64,000 bases of DNA from Phanerochaete sordida (Eukaryota; Basidiomycota; Agaricomycetes; Polyporales; Phanerochaetaceae). Shown here one piece after another: positions 21,688 through 36,830 of the stretch (its first letter is position 1; every line of letters begins with the position of its first letter). A program made the translations under genes and the position numbers. A model generated the notes under the pieces. That model saw only the letters and a program-made list of their open reading frames with translations, ran no database searches and had not been told where the DNA came from. The stretch is taken from positions 1-64,000 of the forward strand of contig BPQB01000001.1 in assembly GCA_019973155.2 (NCBI GenBank), read 5' to 3'.

Positions 21688-23168
21688 TCACGCGTTCTGC
21701 GTCCTTCCCAGTCTCTTGTCATACGCCTGCGGCCGCCCGCTTTCAGGATGCGCCATATCCCTCATCTTCGCCTCCCTCATCTGTATGAGCAGCTTCGTGA
21801 GATACTGCGGTGTGACGACCGCCGGCACATGCGAATCTGGCGTCCCACTGCGGCTCGTCGTGGTCCCGCCGCTCGCGACGCTTCCGCTTCGCGCGATGCC
21901 TCCAGCAGCCCGCTTGGTGCCTCGCGCAGACGTGTGTGCGCTGATGGCCGTCCGCGCAGAGCCGTCGTGGCCGTCTTCGTTGTAGCGGTCCCAGAGGGTG
22001 TACAGCGAGATGATCTCCTGCGCGATGCTCGCGATGACCTCCATGTTGACGTTGAGGCCGGCCATGAAGCCGACCACGTCTTGCGACGGTTTCTTCGGCT
22101 GGCTCGAGGACGAGCGGGACGACCTCCGTGGGTTACTGGGCGTCGATTGCGCGCTTTGGGGCTGCGACGGAGGCTGGCTGTTCGAAGCACCTTGGGACTG
22201 GCTTCGGATGGAGGTGTATGTCGGTGCGTGGAAGACCAGAGTGAGGTATATGGCGGCAATTCCGATCATGTGTGGTGGGTATAGTAGACAGAGGTCTGAG
22301 CGGAAAGTGTCGTTGATTATGAGCCTGAGGTCCTGTCAGCATTCCGTATCACGTAGAAGATATTTGCGACCAACCACGCTGTTTGCAGCGCCGTTTCCTG
22401 CAACTCTAGCTTGCCTTCGCCGGTGCCCCAGTAGCGAGGACCGTCATCGACCCCGGTACCAAGCTCTCCGGCTTCTGCTTCCACGACGGCGGCGGCGACG
22501 GCGGCAGAGGATGCGCTCTCCTTCCCGCACAGGGCTAGCAGAGTTCTGTACGGATGAAAGACGACGAGGTCACACTCGAGGTCGTCGACGAGATAGAACT
22601 CCATCTCAGCGAGCTTCGAGTTGTCAGATGGAAACGACTTGATCCCGCCGTACTCCTCGCCTGAGCACGGGCGTGAGCAATGTCCGACGGAGGGACGCGA
22701 CCGGACGCACCTCCGAACAGCAGTCTTGCCTCGGTGACGACATTCTTTATATGCACCGGGGACTCTTCCGCCTTTGCGGCGACGTAGCAGCAGGCGGCGA
22801 TGACCATGAACGGGTCCGTTTCGCAGTACGAGTTCTTCAGGTAGAACCGACGAAAGAAGACCGTTGCGGTGGCCGTCACGCGTTGTCGGAAGCCGAGCTT
22901 CTTCCCTAGTTTCGAGATTACTGGTTGAAAGGTCAGATGCTGGACTCTGAGCGAAGATGTGAGAACACACCATTTGCAAAGAAAATATTGAACAGATCGA
23001 GCACTTCTGGGTCGCCGGCATAATACAGGTCCTCGGCGCGGGCCCGTTTCAATGTCGCTCGGTCGACGATCCAACGCTTACTATCCGATGATTAAGCGTG
23101 ATGTTTTATTTAGTATTCAGGGCAAGTTGTACTGACTATTGTGAGCTGGCCCAGAAGTCTGTGGCCAT
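21688..23168 (-). CDS. SSN8: Cyclin C (Mediator kinase module)
   Basis: Partner of Cdk8 in the Mediator kinase module, controlling RNA polymerase II transcription. The N-terminus reads MATDFWASSQYKRWIVDRAT once a first intron (GTCAGT donor) is removed, the signature start of cyclin C. The cyclin box follows in exons joined at NVISKLGKKLGF, with RRFYLKNSYCETDPFMVIAACCYVAAKAEE. The next exon has EMEFYLVDDLECDLVVFHPY and the second fold starts LIINDTFRSDLCLLYPPHMIGIAA. A Ser/Gln/Pro-rich insert of about 45 residues sits in the second half, and the Gly/Ser/Thr-rich tail is longer than in yeast. Four introns by eye. Confidence 0.9.
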
Positions 23169-24099
23169 GGTAGTCCTTAAGATACTGCAGCAACACACTG
23201 GCCGGCGGCGAAAGTGTTCAGAAGTTCAAACTACGAGTGATCATTCAATGTAGACCGTGAATGTGTAGGCAGAAGCCGTACCTTAGCCTTTCAAAAGTAT
23301 GAATTATGACGATCGGGCCACCGTCAGATAGCTTGAGCCTGATTGTGTCCTGCACAATGGGACTCGAATGCCAGACTGTGGATGGGTGTCCGGCTCGGCG
23401 TCACTGAACTTCTGGTGGGGAATTTTATGAGGTCCAGCAAATGGTGACATGCACATAGACTCACAGTAGCCCGCTTGTCATGTAAATCTGACCGTGAACT
23501 CACCATCAGCCATGAAGGAGGTCACGGTTGGGTCTGTACTGCCGCGTCACCCGGAACCTGACTAGTGTCCGGGGTCCGAACTCCCAAACGCTCGCACCTA
23601 CGCGCCCATGTCGCTCTATCCCAAGCCATTCAATATTTATTGACGTCAAAGCATAATTCGCTCGTCGCCGTCACCTTGCAAAGCATCTGTGAATTTGTGT
23701 GCAGTAAGCAGCAATTTATGACTGCCTCAGGACTCAGAAGTCGACGGGTGATTCGCGTTGCCAGATCAGCGCCGAACGAGTCGCTGAGTAGTCGCTGAGC
23801 GTGGCATCACCATTCAAGGCAATTTCATGACGGCCGTGAACTAGCTTGCGTCCGTCTACGACAAGGTCCACGAGACCACAAGCCACAAATAACTACGACG
23901 CGATTTCATTGAGAGGCCAGTGCTTTGTTGTTACATCATGCTAAGTGGGTTGAACCAAAAATCCAGGATACAGTGCGTGCGATCAAGAGTCGGGCAGGAA
24001 ACTAGGGAGAATTGAGGGTTGAGCCTTGCGTTACTACAGACCGAGTTAGCATCTGACAGGGGGAGCCTGGCGATAAACTGCACCTTCAATGCTCGGAAA
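23169..24099. other. Spacer cyclin C - methyltransferase
   Basis: About 930 bp without a supportable gene. Short ORFs on both strands lack motifs and have no coding-like codon use. It contains the cyclin C promoter and the 3' end region of the methyltransferase. Confidence 0.4.
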
Positions 24100-24912
24100 C
24101 TAGACGTGGCAGACGATCTCTCCGTGCAGCACAGCGAACCACCCATCCTCCTCGTCGATCCACTTCCTCCAAGCCTGCGACTGGCGCTCCAGGTCCTCGG
24201 TGGACGCGCCCTGCTTGGCGGCGCCCTTCGCAAAGTCCGACTTGACGATGCGGTCGGCCCAGAGGCCGCCCCAGAACTGACGTTCCTCGGGGGTGCTGAA
24301 GCACCACGTCGCGGTCGAGCAGGTGACGGCGGCGGGGGCAAAGCCCGCCTCGCGGGCCCACGCCTTGACGCGGCGGCCGGCGTCGGGCTCGCCGCCGTTG
24401 CCGCGGGCGACGCGCTGGTAGAGCGCGTGCCACTCGCGCAGACCGGGGGCGTCGGGGAACCAGATGAAGCCGGCGAAGTCGGTCTCGCGCGCGGCGACGA
24501 CGCCGCCGGGCTTCGCGACGCGCCTCATCTCGCGCAGCGCCTGCACGGGGTCGCCGACGTGCTGCAGCACCTGGTGCGCGTGCACGACGTCGAAGGTGCC
24601 GTCGGGGAACGGCAGCGCCTGCGCGTCGCCCTGCTGGAACTCCACGTTCGCCGCGCCGCGCTCGGTCGCGTGCGCGCGTGCCTGCGCAAGGATGTCGACG
24701 TTGTACTCAACGCCGGTGACGTGCCCACCGGGGACGTAGTTGGCAAAGTCGACGGTGATGGTGCCCGGGCCACAGCCTACGTCGAGGATCTTCAGGCCGG
24801 GCTTGAGGTGCGGGATGAGGAAGGCTGCCGAGTTGGCGACGGTGCGCCACTTGTGCGAGCGGAGGGCGGACTCGTGCGAGCCATGGGTGTATGTAGCCTG
24901 TTTGGACGCCAT
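24100..24912 (-). CDS. Class I SAM-dependent methyltransferase (UbiE/Coq5-like fold)
   Basis: Single-exon methyltransferase of 270 codons. Motif I is LDVGCGPGTITVDFANYV, followed by VTGVEYN (acidic end of strand 2), QQGDAQALPFPDGTFDVVHA and LREMRRVAKPGGVVA, in the usual order for methyltransferases acting on small molecules. The substrate is unknown: fungal relatives are often annotated as UbiE/COQ5, but the second half (ETDFAGFIWFPDAP, CFSTPEERQFWGGLW) is not that of a quinone enzyme. The ATG at 24912 has a good context (AACGATGGCG); an in-frame ATG at 24948 would add 12 residues. No targeting signal is seen. Confidence 0.85.
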   Translation of the reverse strand: MASKQATYTHGSHESALRSHKWRTVANSAAFLIPHLKPGLKILDVGCGPGTITVDFANYVPGGHVTGVEYNVDILAQARAHATERGAANVEFQQGDAQALPFPDGTFDVVHAHQVLQHVGDPVQALREMRRVAKPGGVVAARETDFAGFIWFPDAPGLREWHALYQRVARGNGGEPDAGRRVKAWAREAGFAPAAVTCSTATWCFSTPEERQFWGGLWADRIVKSDFAKGAAKQGASTEDLERQSQAWRKWIDEEDGWFAVLHGEIVCHV

Positions 24913-26303
24913 CGTTGAGTAATGTGAGGTTGTATGCGCGCTGTGCACTTGCTCTCTACTGCGCTCGTTCTGCAGAGTACATATATGGCACTGCCGGTGC
25001 TTCCGCCTGGCCGCCCAGCGGCACCGCGGCGGTAGGAGTCACAGTGACGCATCCACTGCGGTACCGAGGGTATCGCGAAGCCATGATATCCCCAGACCCG
25101 ATGATGATCTTGCGATCCGGTAGCATAGAGCGTCCTTGAACACGTTCACGCCCCGCGCCGAGGGCGAACAGACGATTTGTCTCCGCGCCAGCCTGTGTGT
25201 TCGCCTTTACGTACAGCCTGTGCGTCCGCCTCCTGTCTGCACACACAGGACGATCGAGCGGATGTGCCGCCGCTCCTTACCGTCAGAACGCTACACTGCC
25301 CGGCACGATCGTGCACGATGGGCTGCGCCGCACTTCCATCGCTGCCAAATTACAGTATGTGCTGCAACGGCGGCAACACGGCTTGTGAGATTGAGCTGCC
25401 ACCTGCAGTGGTCGTGGTGCACAAAGCATCCCAATTCCCAAAGAGTACGGTGGGCTCACATAACTGCACCACGGGCTCGACGGGCCAATCGTAGGGTATA
25501 TCGAGGGAGAGAAGAAATAAACCGCTTCGACCGTCCCGCATGCATTTATCCCAGGAAGGATCGAGGTTCGGTGCCCAACGTTGCATGTTCTGCGGCAAGA
25601 TCTGCACCGCGGCAGTAAGTATGGTCCAAAAAGGGCAACTCCGAGATAAGGCCGTTTATCGCAGAGCTGGGACTTCGTCCGACCCTGGCTGCTGCTCGCA
25701 CCGCACTGCGCAGCTCAAACCTATGATGGACGCAGCTCATCATACGGGTGTAGCTAGCGTAGGGATCTGTGTGTTCTACTTGTGAGTTTTGTTGAGCAAA
25801 TAGCTGGGGGGACGAAGAGGACACGGCCGAAAGCCGCCAACGCTTCTCGCATCTTACTTGTCCGCCGCAGGCAGAACTGGCTCCAAATGTTTATTTGTAG
25901 ATGAGCGACGTCATACCGTAGCAGAGCTCTGTCTCCCCAACCTTGTAAGAACAGACACCTTCGGGACGTAGCCCCGAACAAGCAGATCTGGGCGGTAGTA
26001 GCAAACGCAGTAGTAGCACAATAACAGCGGTCTCAGGTATGCGGGCAAGAGAGCCCATCGTTGCCAGCTGCGGCCAAGGATAGAGTACATCAACAATCTG
26101 GCTGTTCAGTATTGTTGCTTTGAGATTATTTCTGCCACGTCAGGACGGTGGTTTCGAGGCACCACAGCATTCACGATCTGGTGGAACATCGATTGGCGAT
26201 CGTTACGCAACGCCGCCTTTCTCCTTCTCCTCCTACCTCTACCACCGCTCTCATCTCAGTCTCTCTTTCTCTCGCACCAACTCTCACAACACAACTACGC
26301 GCT
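24913..26303. other. Spacer methyltransferase - SEC14
   Basis: About 1.4 kb between divergent genes. Several medium-length ORFs exist but none has a recognisable motif. The last 90 bp before SEC14 are pyrimidine-rich, as is common just upstream of highly expressed fungal genes. Confidence 0.4.
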
Positions 26304-27342
26304 ATGAGCTCCGAACCCGTCGCGACTGACTCGAACTACAAGCCCCCTCCTGGCCGCCTGGGCAACCTCACCCCGCAGCAGCAGGAGGCCCTCGACAAGC
26401 TGCGTGCCGAGGTGCAGCAGGAGGGATGGTTCGTTGAGGAGCGTATGGACGACGGGATGCTGCTCAGGTACGCACGCCGTCCGCCAGTGCCGCGCGATGC
26501 GGGCGCAGGGCCCCACACGACCACAAATTGACGTCCATGCGAGCAGATTTCTGCGGGCCCGGAAATTCGACGTGGCGAAGACGAAGGAGATGCTGAAGAA
26601 CGCCGAGCAGTGGAGGAAAGACTTTGGCGTCGACGAGATCGTCAAGTGAGCGTGCCCCCGTCACAGGCGTCCCGCGCCGCCCTCTGACGTCTGCACCTCC
26701 ACAGGAACTTCGACTTTGAGGAAAAGGCCGAGGTCGACAAGTACTACCCGCAGTTCTACCACAAGACGGACAAGGTGCGTCCCCCACCGCGCGGAGCCCG
26801 CGAGGCACGCTGACACCGCGCCGCAGGACGGCCGCCCAATATACATCGAGAAGCTGGGCAAGCTCGACATCAAGAAGCTGTATGCGATCACGACCGTCGA
26901 ACGCCAGCTGAAGCGGCTCGTATGGGAGTACGAGCGGTGCCTCACCGACCGCTTCCCGGCGTGCTCGCGCGCGGTCGGACACCCGGTCGAGACGTCGTGC
27001 ACGATCCTCGACCTCGCGGGCGTGTCCATCAGCAACTTCTACCGCGTCAAGGACTACGTCTCCGCGGCGACCTCGATCTCGCAGGACCGCTACCCCGAGA
27101 CGATGGGCAAGTTCTACATCATCAACTCTCCCTACCTCTTCTCCACCGTCTGGAACCTCGTCAAGCCCTGGCTCGACCCAGTCACCGTCGCGAAGATCGA
27201 AATCCCCTCCGGCTCTGCTTACAAGGAGAAGCTCCTCGCCCAGATCCCCGCCGAGAATCTGCCCAAGGACCTCGGTGGCACCTGTGATTGCCCTGGTGGC
27301 TGTTCCCTCAGCGACGCCGGTCCCTGGCTGGCGGAGCAGTAG
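26304..27342 (+). CDS. SEC14: Sec14 phosphatidylinositol/phosphatidylcholine transfer protein
   Basis: Exchanges phosphatidylinositol and phosphatidylcholine and stimulates PI4P production for Golgi export. Exons: 26304-26467, 26547-26645, 26705-26774 and 26827-27342. The CRAL-TRIO N-domain has [17 protein letters not shown] and [22 protein letters not shown]. The lipid-binding domain has [19 protein letters not shown], the [13 protein letters not shown] strand, [23 protein letters not shown] and a C-terminal [15 protein letters not shown]. The four-exon structure gives about 280 residues, slightly shorter than yeast Sec14. A short Ser/Thr N-terminus precedes the first helix, and the ATG follows a CT-rich leader. 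Confidence 0.95.
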
Positions 27343-27877
27343 AGGCGGCGGGGGCATCTTCTATACGATGTACTGTAGCGGTTTAATGGAGTTTCGGAGG
27401 ACATCATACGTCATCTGCTATTTTAGTCGTCTAGTTCGCCCGACAGTCCTGCGTCAGCATACGGTTTCCGAGGGCTGCGGACTGCAGGTGAGATACCCAC
27501 GATGCGGACGGCAGTGAGAGAGAAAAAAGCCTCGCGAGCCATCTATTATTTCTTTGCATGCTACAAGATGGTTAGGAACGCAGTATAGATATGTACGTTA
27601 AGATGGAGCTGAGCGCTGCAAGTTGAGTCGCAGCAGGTAGATGGTACAACATGCGACATCCTGTGTGAGCAATTATGGGACAAAGGTAGGGTTTTCCGGA
27701 CGTGCGCGCCGTACGAGGAGGTGGGGGTGTAAGGGAGAGACGGAAGTTGGGTAGTGCAGGTTGAAATGCAGGGAGGTCGTGACAGATGAGCGCAGAATAC
27801 ACACATAATACAAGACGAGAAAACCAGAGGAGCCGATCCGAAACCCAAAGAGCGTCCGAGCGGAGCAGGTCGAGAAC
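27343..27877. other. Convergent spacer SEC14 - EMG1
   Basis: About 530 bp between two convergent stop codons, containing both 3' UTRs. No supportable reading frame. Confidence 0.45.
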
Positions 27878-29241
27878 TTATACAATGTCCCAGAGCTCCT
27901 CGAGCGCGCAGCAGAACTGAACAGAGTGTAAGCCCCGCGGACAGAAGAGGCATGGCGAGGATGACGCACCTTGCCACACGCGACTGAGGCACTGAGAGGG
28001 TAGTCGCTGATACTGATCTTCTGGTCGACGAGCCCGTCGGCGAAGTCATCCTTGCCTCGTGCCATCGCGCCGACAAACACGGCTATCGAGTGCGTCTCGG
28101 GCAGAGTAGGCAGGAACTTGGACAGGCGGATGGTAGGCGCGTCGCCAGAAAGAGCTGTATCTGCGGTCAGAAGAAGGCCCTCGGTGGCAATTGCGACTAC
28201 TCACTGAGCTTGATCGTGTTCGCGGGCAGGTGATCAGTGACCGGGTTCTGGACACATGATGAGCTTTCATTTGTAGAATGAGCTAAGGTCAAGACACACC
28301 TTGATGACTTTGAGCAGCTTCTCAGGGCCGTTTTGGCCGCGAATGGAAAGCTTGTGCAGGAGTTGCACTAAGCAGAGCAGGTCAGAGCCGTTACGCGAGG
28401 GCATATAAGCTGTTTACGTACCCATGAGGCCGCTGAACCGCTTGAATGTACGCGGTATTCTGACGTGAGGGTTGACTTCAATGAGCACGCCTTTTGCGGT
28501 GTGGATGTAGATTTGCAGGAGGCCAGCCTTGTTAAGCGGCGAGTCGAGGAGGGTCAACAGGCACTGCAAATTGCGTGTGAGCCAAAGCGCAGACACGGCA
28601 AGGGCTCTCGCACACACCTGGTGTGTAATGTCCGGCCTGGCATCCGCAATATCCCTCCCCGTCTTCGCCAGGATGCCCTGGTGGTCGTCGCAGTTGAGCA
28701 GAGCGTACTTCACGTCGCCCTCACGCCCGTTCTTGCTGCGTCCGCCGCTGCTGACGCGGTAGGCCTCGAGACACGCCTGCTCGAGGATAACAAAGAGCCT
28801 GCGCTGGTTCGAGGCGACGCCGCCCTTGGGGACGTGCGCCTGTACCGGCAGCATGTGGGGGTTTGCTGGCGCGGGCATCGGGTTTTTGGATGCCATGGTT
28901 GTAGCGGTTTTGCGTGCACGGTTCTGGGGTAGCGGCTTGGTTGGCCGGTCGACGTTCGTCTTGTTGGGCGAGAGAACGGTCGCAGGGGGCGTGGGAGAGG
29001 AGGAACGAGATGAGCTGGACGAGTTTTCGTCGATCTGCATGCCTTCCTTTTCGAGCTCTGCCTGCTCATCCTCAGCCGGCCGCCTGCGCTGGTGCAGCCG
29101 TTCGTGCGCCGGCGTCGACTTTGGGCGTGGGGGAGCGTGCAGCGACAGTGCGCGAGCTTTTTCAGACGGGAGGGCGACTGGGCTCGCGATGTCCCCAGAC
29201 AGCGACTGGCGCCGGCGACGGGTGGTGGCCTCGGTGGACAT
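27878..29241 (-). CDS. EMG1: Ribosomal RNA small subunit methyltransferase Nep1
   Basis: SPOUT-class methyltransferase that N1-methylates a pseudouridine of 18S rRNA and is essential for 40S assembly. A disordered N-terminal extension of about 125 residues (Ser/Pro/Arg) precedes the conserved core, which begins [15 protein letters not shown]. Then come [60 protein letters not shown] and [20 protein letters not shown]. The SAM-site knot ([15 protein letters not shown]) and the C-terminus [11 protein letters not shown] lie in later exons. About five introns separate these blocks. All conserved blocks are present, so the gene looks intact. Confidence 0.95.
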
Positions 29242-29612
29242 TTTCGAGCTCGACGACGACGGAGAGAAAGATAAGAGCGAAAGAAATAAGAGACAGCGGC
29301 GAGGGAGATGAACGAAGAGGAAGAAAAGCGAGCAGGATGCTATAAACCTCTGCTAATTCCCGGAAGTAATCAACGCAGATTAGATTTGGCGCCGTCCTGA
29401 TCTCTGTCCTGACTCCAGACATCGGCGGTCTCCTCCGTTTCGTAATCTCCCCATCCGAGCAGCAGTTAAAAACCCATGTTCTGTCGCGCAGACTCCTTGA
29501 GACAATGTACAGTGTCGTGTGAAAGGTTACAGATGTCGGCCCCGACTCTGAGCCCGGGTATTCAAACCAAGCAGCCCGTCCGGCTCGTGAGTAAGAGCAG
29601 CTTACACGCCCG
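29242..29612. other. Spacer EMG1 - FUR1
   Basis: About 370 bp: EMG1 promoter side and FUR1 3' UTR. Nothing else seen. Confidence 0.4.
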
Positions 29613-33394
<3,782 letters not shown>

Positions 33395-34733
33395 TGTAGT
33401 GTACTAGGCGATTGGGGTGAAGTAGGAAGGGATGGGTGTTGGGATGTCCTGTGACGCGGCGTCCCGGTTTAAGTAGGAGCACGGGTGATGGCGGTGCAGA
33501 GAGCGCAGCAGATCGCAGACGGGGCGGCAGATGGTGAGCAGGGGCTGCGGAACGACCAAGACGACGAGCAGGATGCTCTACGTACCTTGTGGAACGAAGA
33601 GAACGATGAGGGGCTTGGGCAAAGGGCGATGAGCTGTGCTTTCGCCAGCATACGCTACATCAATTCCTTATCGGATCGACTTTAGGGCAAGCCCAGGCGC
33701 ACTTGCTACATTTCCGGAATTCACCCCCAACCCCCGCACCATGGCAACTCACGCTACCAGTAATTATGCCACGTATCCGTTTCACCCGCTAAAACCGTGT
33801 CTGGCCCCTCGCGGACGAGCAGAATATGCTGAATAGTCCGCACCGCGCCCTCGACGCCCGTCGCTGCGGCACCGACACCGGCCCGCCAAGAGACAGGAGC
33901 GCGACGCGCACAGTGGCCTGGCTGGCACGCCAAGCGGCAGCAGCGACCGCGGGTGCCACACCGCGCGGGCCTGCACTGCGCAGACAGCGGCCGACCTCTA
34001 TGAATAATAGCGAGACCGCTTTGCGCAGCGGCAAAGCGCGCGGCAGCGTCGCCACACGCCGCGCCGACTGTCACCGACGCCCCGAGCCAAGACTCTCAAA
34101 CCACTGCGGATGCTTTCTCCGCACGGCGCAGCCCTCGGCGGCGCGTCCGAACGGTGCCAGCGGTAAGTCCGTGGAGTCCGTCTCACCTTAGTACTGCCCT
34201 CAATGCGCGAGGCTGAGACACCTGCAAAGCCATATCGTCTCGAGGATGGCGAACATTCCGTGAGATGCGCCACGCCTACCTTCGTGTATGCTACTTATTG
34301 TACCACCTGTGCACTGTCGCTCTCGTTGTTCTTTATTGGTATTCTGGTCCGGTTCTATGTATATAAGAAGAGGCCATTCCCGACCTTCTTGTTTACCATG
34401 ACCTTCTTGGTTGCTGGATGACATACTGCCACCTTAATGACTCTGCGAAACTCGATGTTGAGATGTCACACACTTACTGATGCGCAGCCGATATATATAT
34501 TTATGGCTCTGCCATGGTGAGCAAGAAGCTGTAGTCCACACGAACGTCACGACAGCGAGCTCCTGGCAGCGATAATGTTATGACCCATTTGTAAAGAAGC
34601 GGCGGGAATAATGTGTACATGAGAAGGAAATAGTGCGAGTGTACAGTATCTATGATACACACGATGTGTGAGTAGAGAACAACATGGCGATGTACAGACA
34701 AAGGGCAAATGAGGGACCAAATGATGTGAACAC
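33395..34733. other. Spacer actin - unknown gene
   Basis: About 1.3 kb. Next to actin it should contain that gene's promoter. A GC-rich island (about 33830-34090) stays open for 106 codons on the minus strand (33754-34074) but shows no motif; flanking DNA is AT-richer. I do not support a gene here. Confidence 0.35.
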
Positions 34734-35477
34734 CTAAGCAGTGGTGTATTTCTTGTGCGTTCTCGAAGTCGAGCGCGGGATCTGCACGAGGGGAGCAGCA
34801 GCTTCTGCGCTCAGTCGCGCGTAGCTACCGTCGCGCCCGTGTCCGAGGTCTGAGCTCGCCTTCGAACTCGACGACCGTCGGCGCGTGACTGTGTCAACGA
34901 CGTCCCGCATCCTCGACTTCGACGGCGTGGCCGCGCTGCGCACGACGCTCCACAGCGACTTCTGGCCAGGAGCTGTCTTCGCGCGCTGCAAGCCGCCAGA
35001 CGGGACCTTGACCGAGATGTTTCGGCGAGGGGGCTCGGGTGGCGGGGCGCCGGCGATCTTCTGCGGGGGCAGGAAATCGTGGAAGGACGTTGGCGACGTC
35101 GGCGACGTCCACGGCTCGGGCGCGCCCTTCACCTTGGTCTGCAGCCGCGTCGGGCTGTTTGGCATGAGCCGCAGTGGCTCGTCGTCTGTGGAGGAGCCAA
35201 TGGCAGAACGTCAGTGCGGGCCCGCGGTCACACGACACCGCGTACGCACCATGCTTCCTGTGCGGCCGCGACACGAGCGTGAGCATGCCCCCGGACTCCG
35301 AGCCCTCGTAGATGCACCCGTCGCTGTCGCGGAACGTGTAACGCTGCGTGTCCGAGTCATAGCCTATGCGCTCCATGCCGGCAGGCAGATGCGACTGCGC
35401 AGCGCGTTAGCCTCCGCTGCTGTGCACGGTCAAAAGAGCAGGGGGGCACTCACATCGTCGTCCATCCAGCGTCCCAT
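34734..35477 (-). CDS. Unknown basidiomycete protein with a YDSDTQRYTFRD block
   Basis: I do not recognise the function. Exon 1 (35477-35454) encodes MGRWMDDD. Exon 2 carries a compact block, LPAGMERIGYDSDTQRYTFR followed by DSDGCIYEGSESGG, that looks conserved. Exon 3 holds a Pro/Ser/Arg-rich tail of about 145 residues, probably disordered, with many possible phosphorylation sites. Introns are GT-AG with branch-like CTGAC motifs. I have the impression that similar small proteins, with the same opening and a YDxDTQ block, are common in mushrooms, but I cannot name a characterised member. Possibly a cell-wall or cytoskeletal regulator, but the sequence does not say. Confidence 0.65.
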
Positions 35478-36830
35478 GGTTGTGAATCACAGAGAGGGAG
35501 TTCGTCGTGGTCAGTGCGAAGAAGTGTAGATGGGACCGAGACCGACCGACCCGGCGTTCTTTGGCCTTTTATCTTGGCCATGTGTGCAACGCCCGCCGTA
35601 CATTGTGCTCAGGAGCAGAGGCTGTGTGACGTACCGGAAACCCCCACCGGGAATCCAGAACATTTTTTCCTCGCATCTGTAGCCCCGAGGGCACCAACAT
35701 TTGCGTATGGGGTTAATGCCTAAAATTCCGGGAATTTCAGGGAAAATGACAGACCCTCCAAGGGCCGCATGTCGGAATTTCTGGAAACCTCATCGATCAA
35801 GCGCCTGGGCGTCCACAGCAAGACCCCGTGCACTCAACACCGTCTCTCCTTCGTCACAAACGGCCACAGTCCCGTCGTCAAAGTGCGCAATGTACAAAGA
35901 CTTGCAGAGCAGGCAGAAAGAGTATTTCCAAACTAAGTCATTACCGCTCTGAAAGAATACGAGCAAGGATTTGCCAGTTATGCGAAGCCGCGCTCCGAAG
36001 CTGTGCCTCTAACGTGAGTACTTACGGCACGCCAGCCGGAAGAGCTGTTTATAGACACGAAGACCAGCTATCCGTTCTACCCATCTGATATGCTCTCAAA
36101 CCAAACATAACTGCCAGTTTTTATTGCACGCGGCAGTTGAAAGATACCGTTGATGATCATTAAACCTTCAGCAACAGTGCCCCGACCAAAGCCAGTTCGA
36201 AGCGCACTGCACAGTGAACTAATCTATGTACCTTTCGAGGGCACGCGTGATTCCGTGCCATAGAGCAAATGCGCTCACTGACTGCTCAAATATTACTTCT
36301 TGCTCATGAACGAAGTACAATCGTCGCGACGATAGCATACAGAGTGCAGGGTGTTCAAGCAATCGCGAAGAACATCGGCACCTGGAGATCTCGTTGTCGG
36401 ATACGAGGTGACGGCACAAATGGCGAAAGCCACCGCAGCGTTCCGGTAACAAAGTGGCACAACTGCCGTTGACAGCTGTCAATCTCACCGGAATCTTGCC
36501 TCAGTTGCGCAGTCGCAGGCGCGGCTGGAGCGCAATGGAACCTTGTGGCGTTGCGACCAACCTCGGTTTGTGGCCTTTCCGGTGCCCGTGCGGACGGCTG
36601 CTCTCTTTCCTTCATACGCCGCTTCCATACTTTCGACTGGCATCCGCGGAAATTTCCAGTCGCCGCTGTACCTACACGCCAGGAAAACATAGCAAAAGGT
36701 CTTGAATAGACGAGAGAAACATCGCTAGCTTTTTTCCAAGTCCCAAAGTCCGACATTCCTACATAGATAGTATAGAGCAGAGCAGGGGCAGGCTACAGTA
36801 TTAGAAGCGTGAAAAAGGCCAGATCATGAC
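35478..36830. other. Long spacer with decayed coding sequence
   Basis: About 1.35 kb. Apart from the small coding relic at 35769-36011 I see no gene. The ORF at 36355-36756 (-) has no motif. Confidence 0.4.
35769..36011 (+). pseudogene. Short coding relic of unknown origin
   Basis: From ATG 35769 a 55-codon frame (MSEFLETSSIKRLGVHSKTP and onward) ends at TAA 35934-35936. The same frame then stays open for 25 more codons (VITALKEYEQGFASYAKPRS). The whole stretch has coding-like codon use, and one stop codon interrupts it. It could be a decayed exon of an old gene or of a mobile element. I recognise no family. Confidence 0.35.

Noticed and set aside
24525..24773. ORFs antisense to or in other frames of the methyltransferase and other GC-rich genes
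   Set aside because: High GC at third positions keeps shadow frames open. Only the frame with SAM motifs is supported.
25136..25618. 160-codon ORF in the methyltransferase - SEC14 spacer
   Set aside because: Overlapping ORFs on both strands with no conserved motif.
33754..34074. Minus-strand ORF in the GC island near actin
   Set aside because: Ala/Arg-rich with no motif, and likely explained by GC content.
35768..36752. Possible third TGTCGG...CCGACA element
   Set aside because: The ends diverge after about seven bases, no duplicate flanks them, and the left end lies in a coding relic.
36355..36756. Minus-strand ORF of 133 codons
   Set aside because: No motif and no splice partners.
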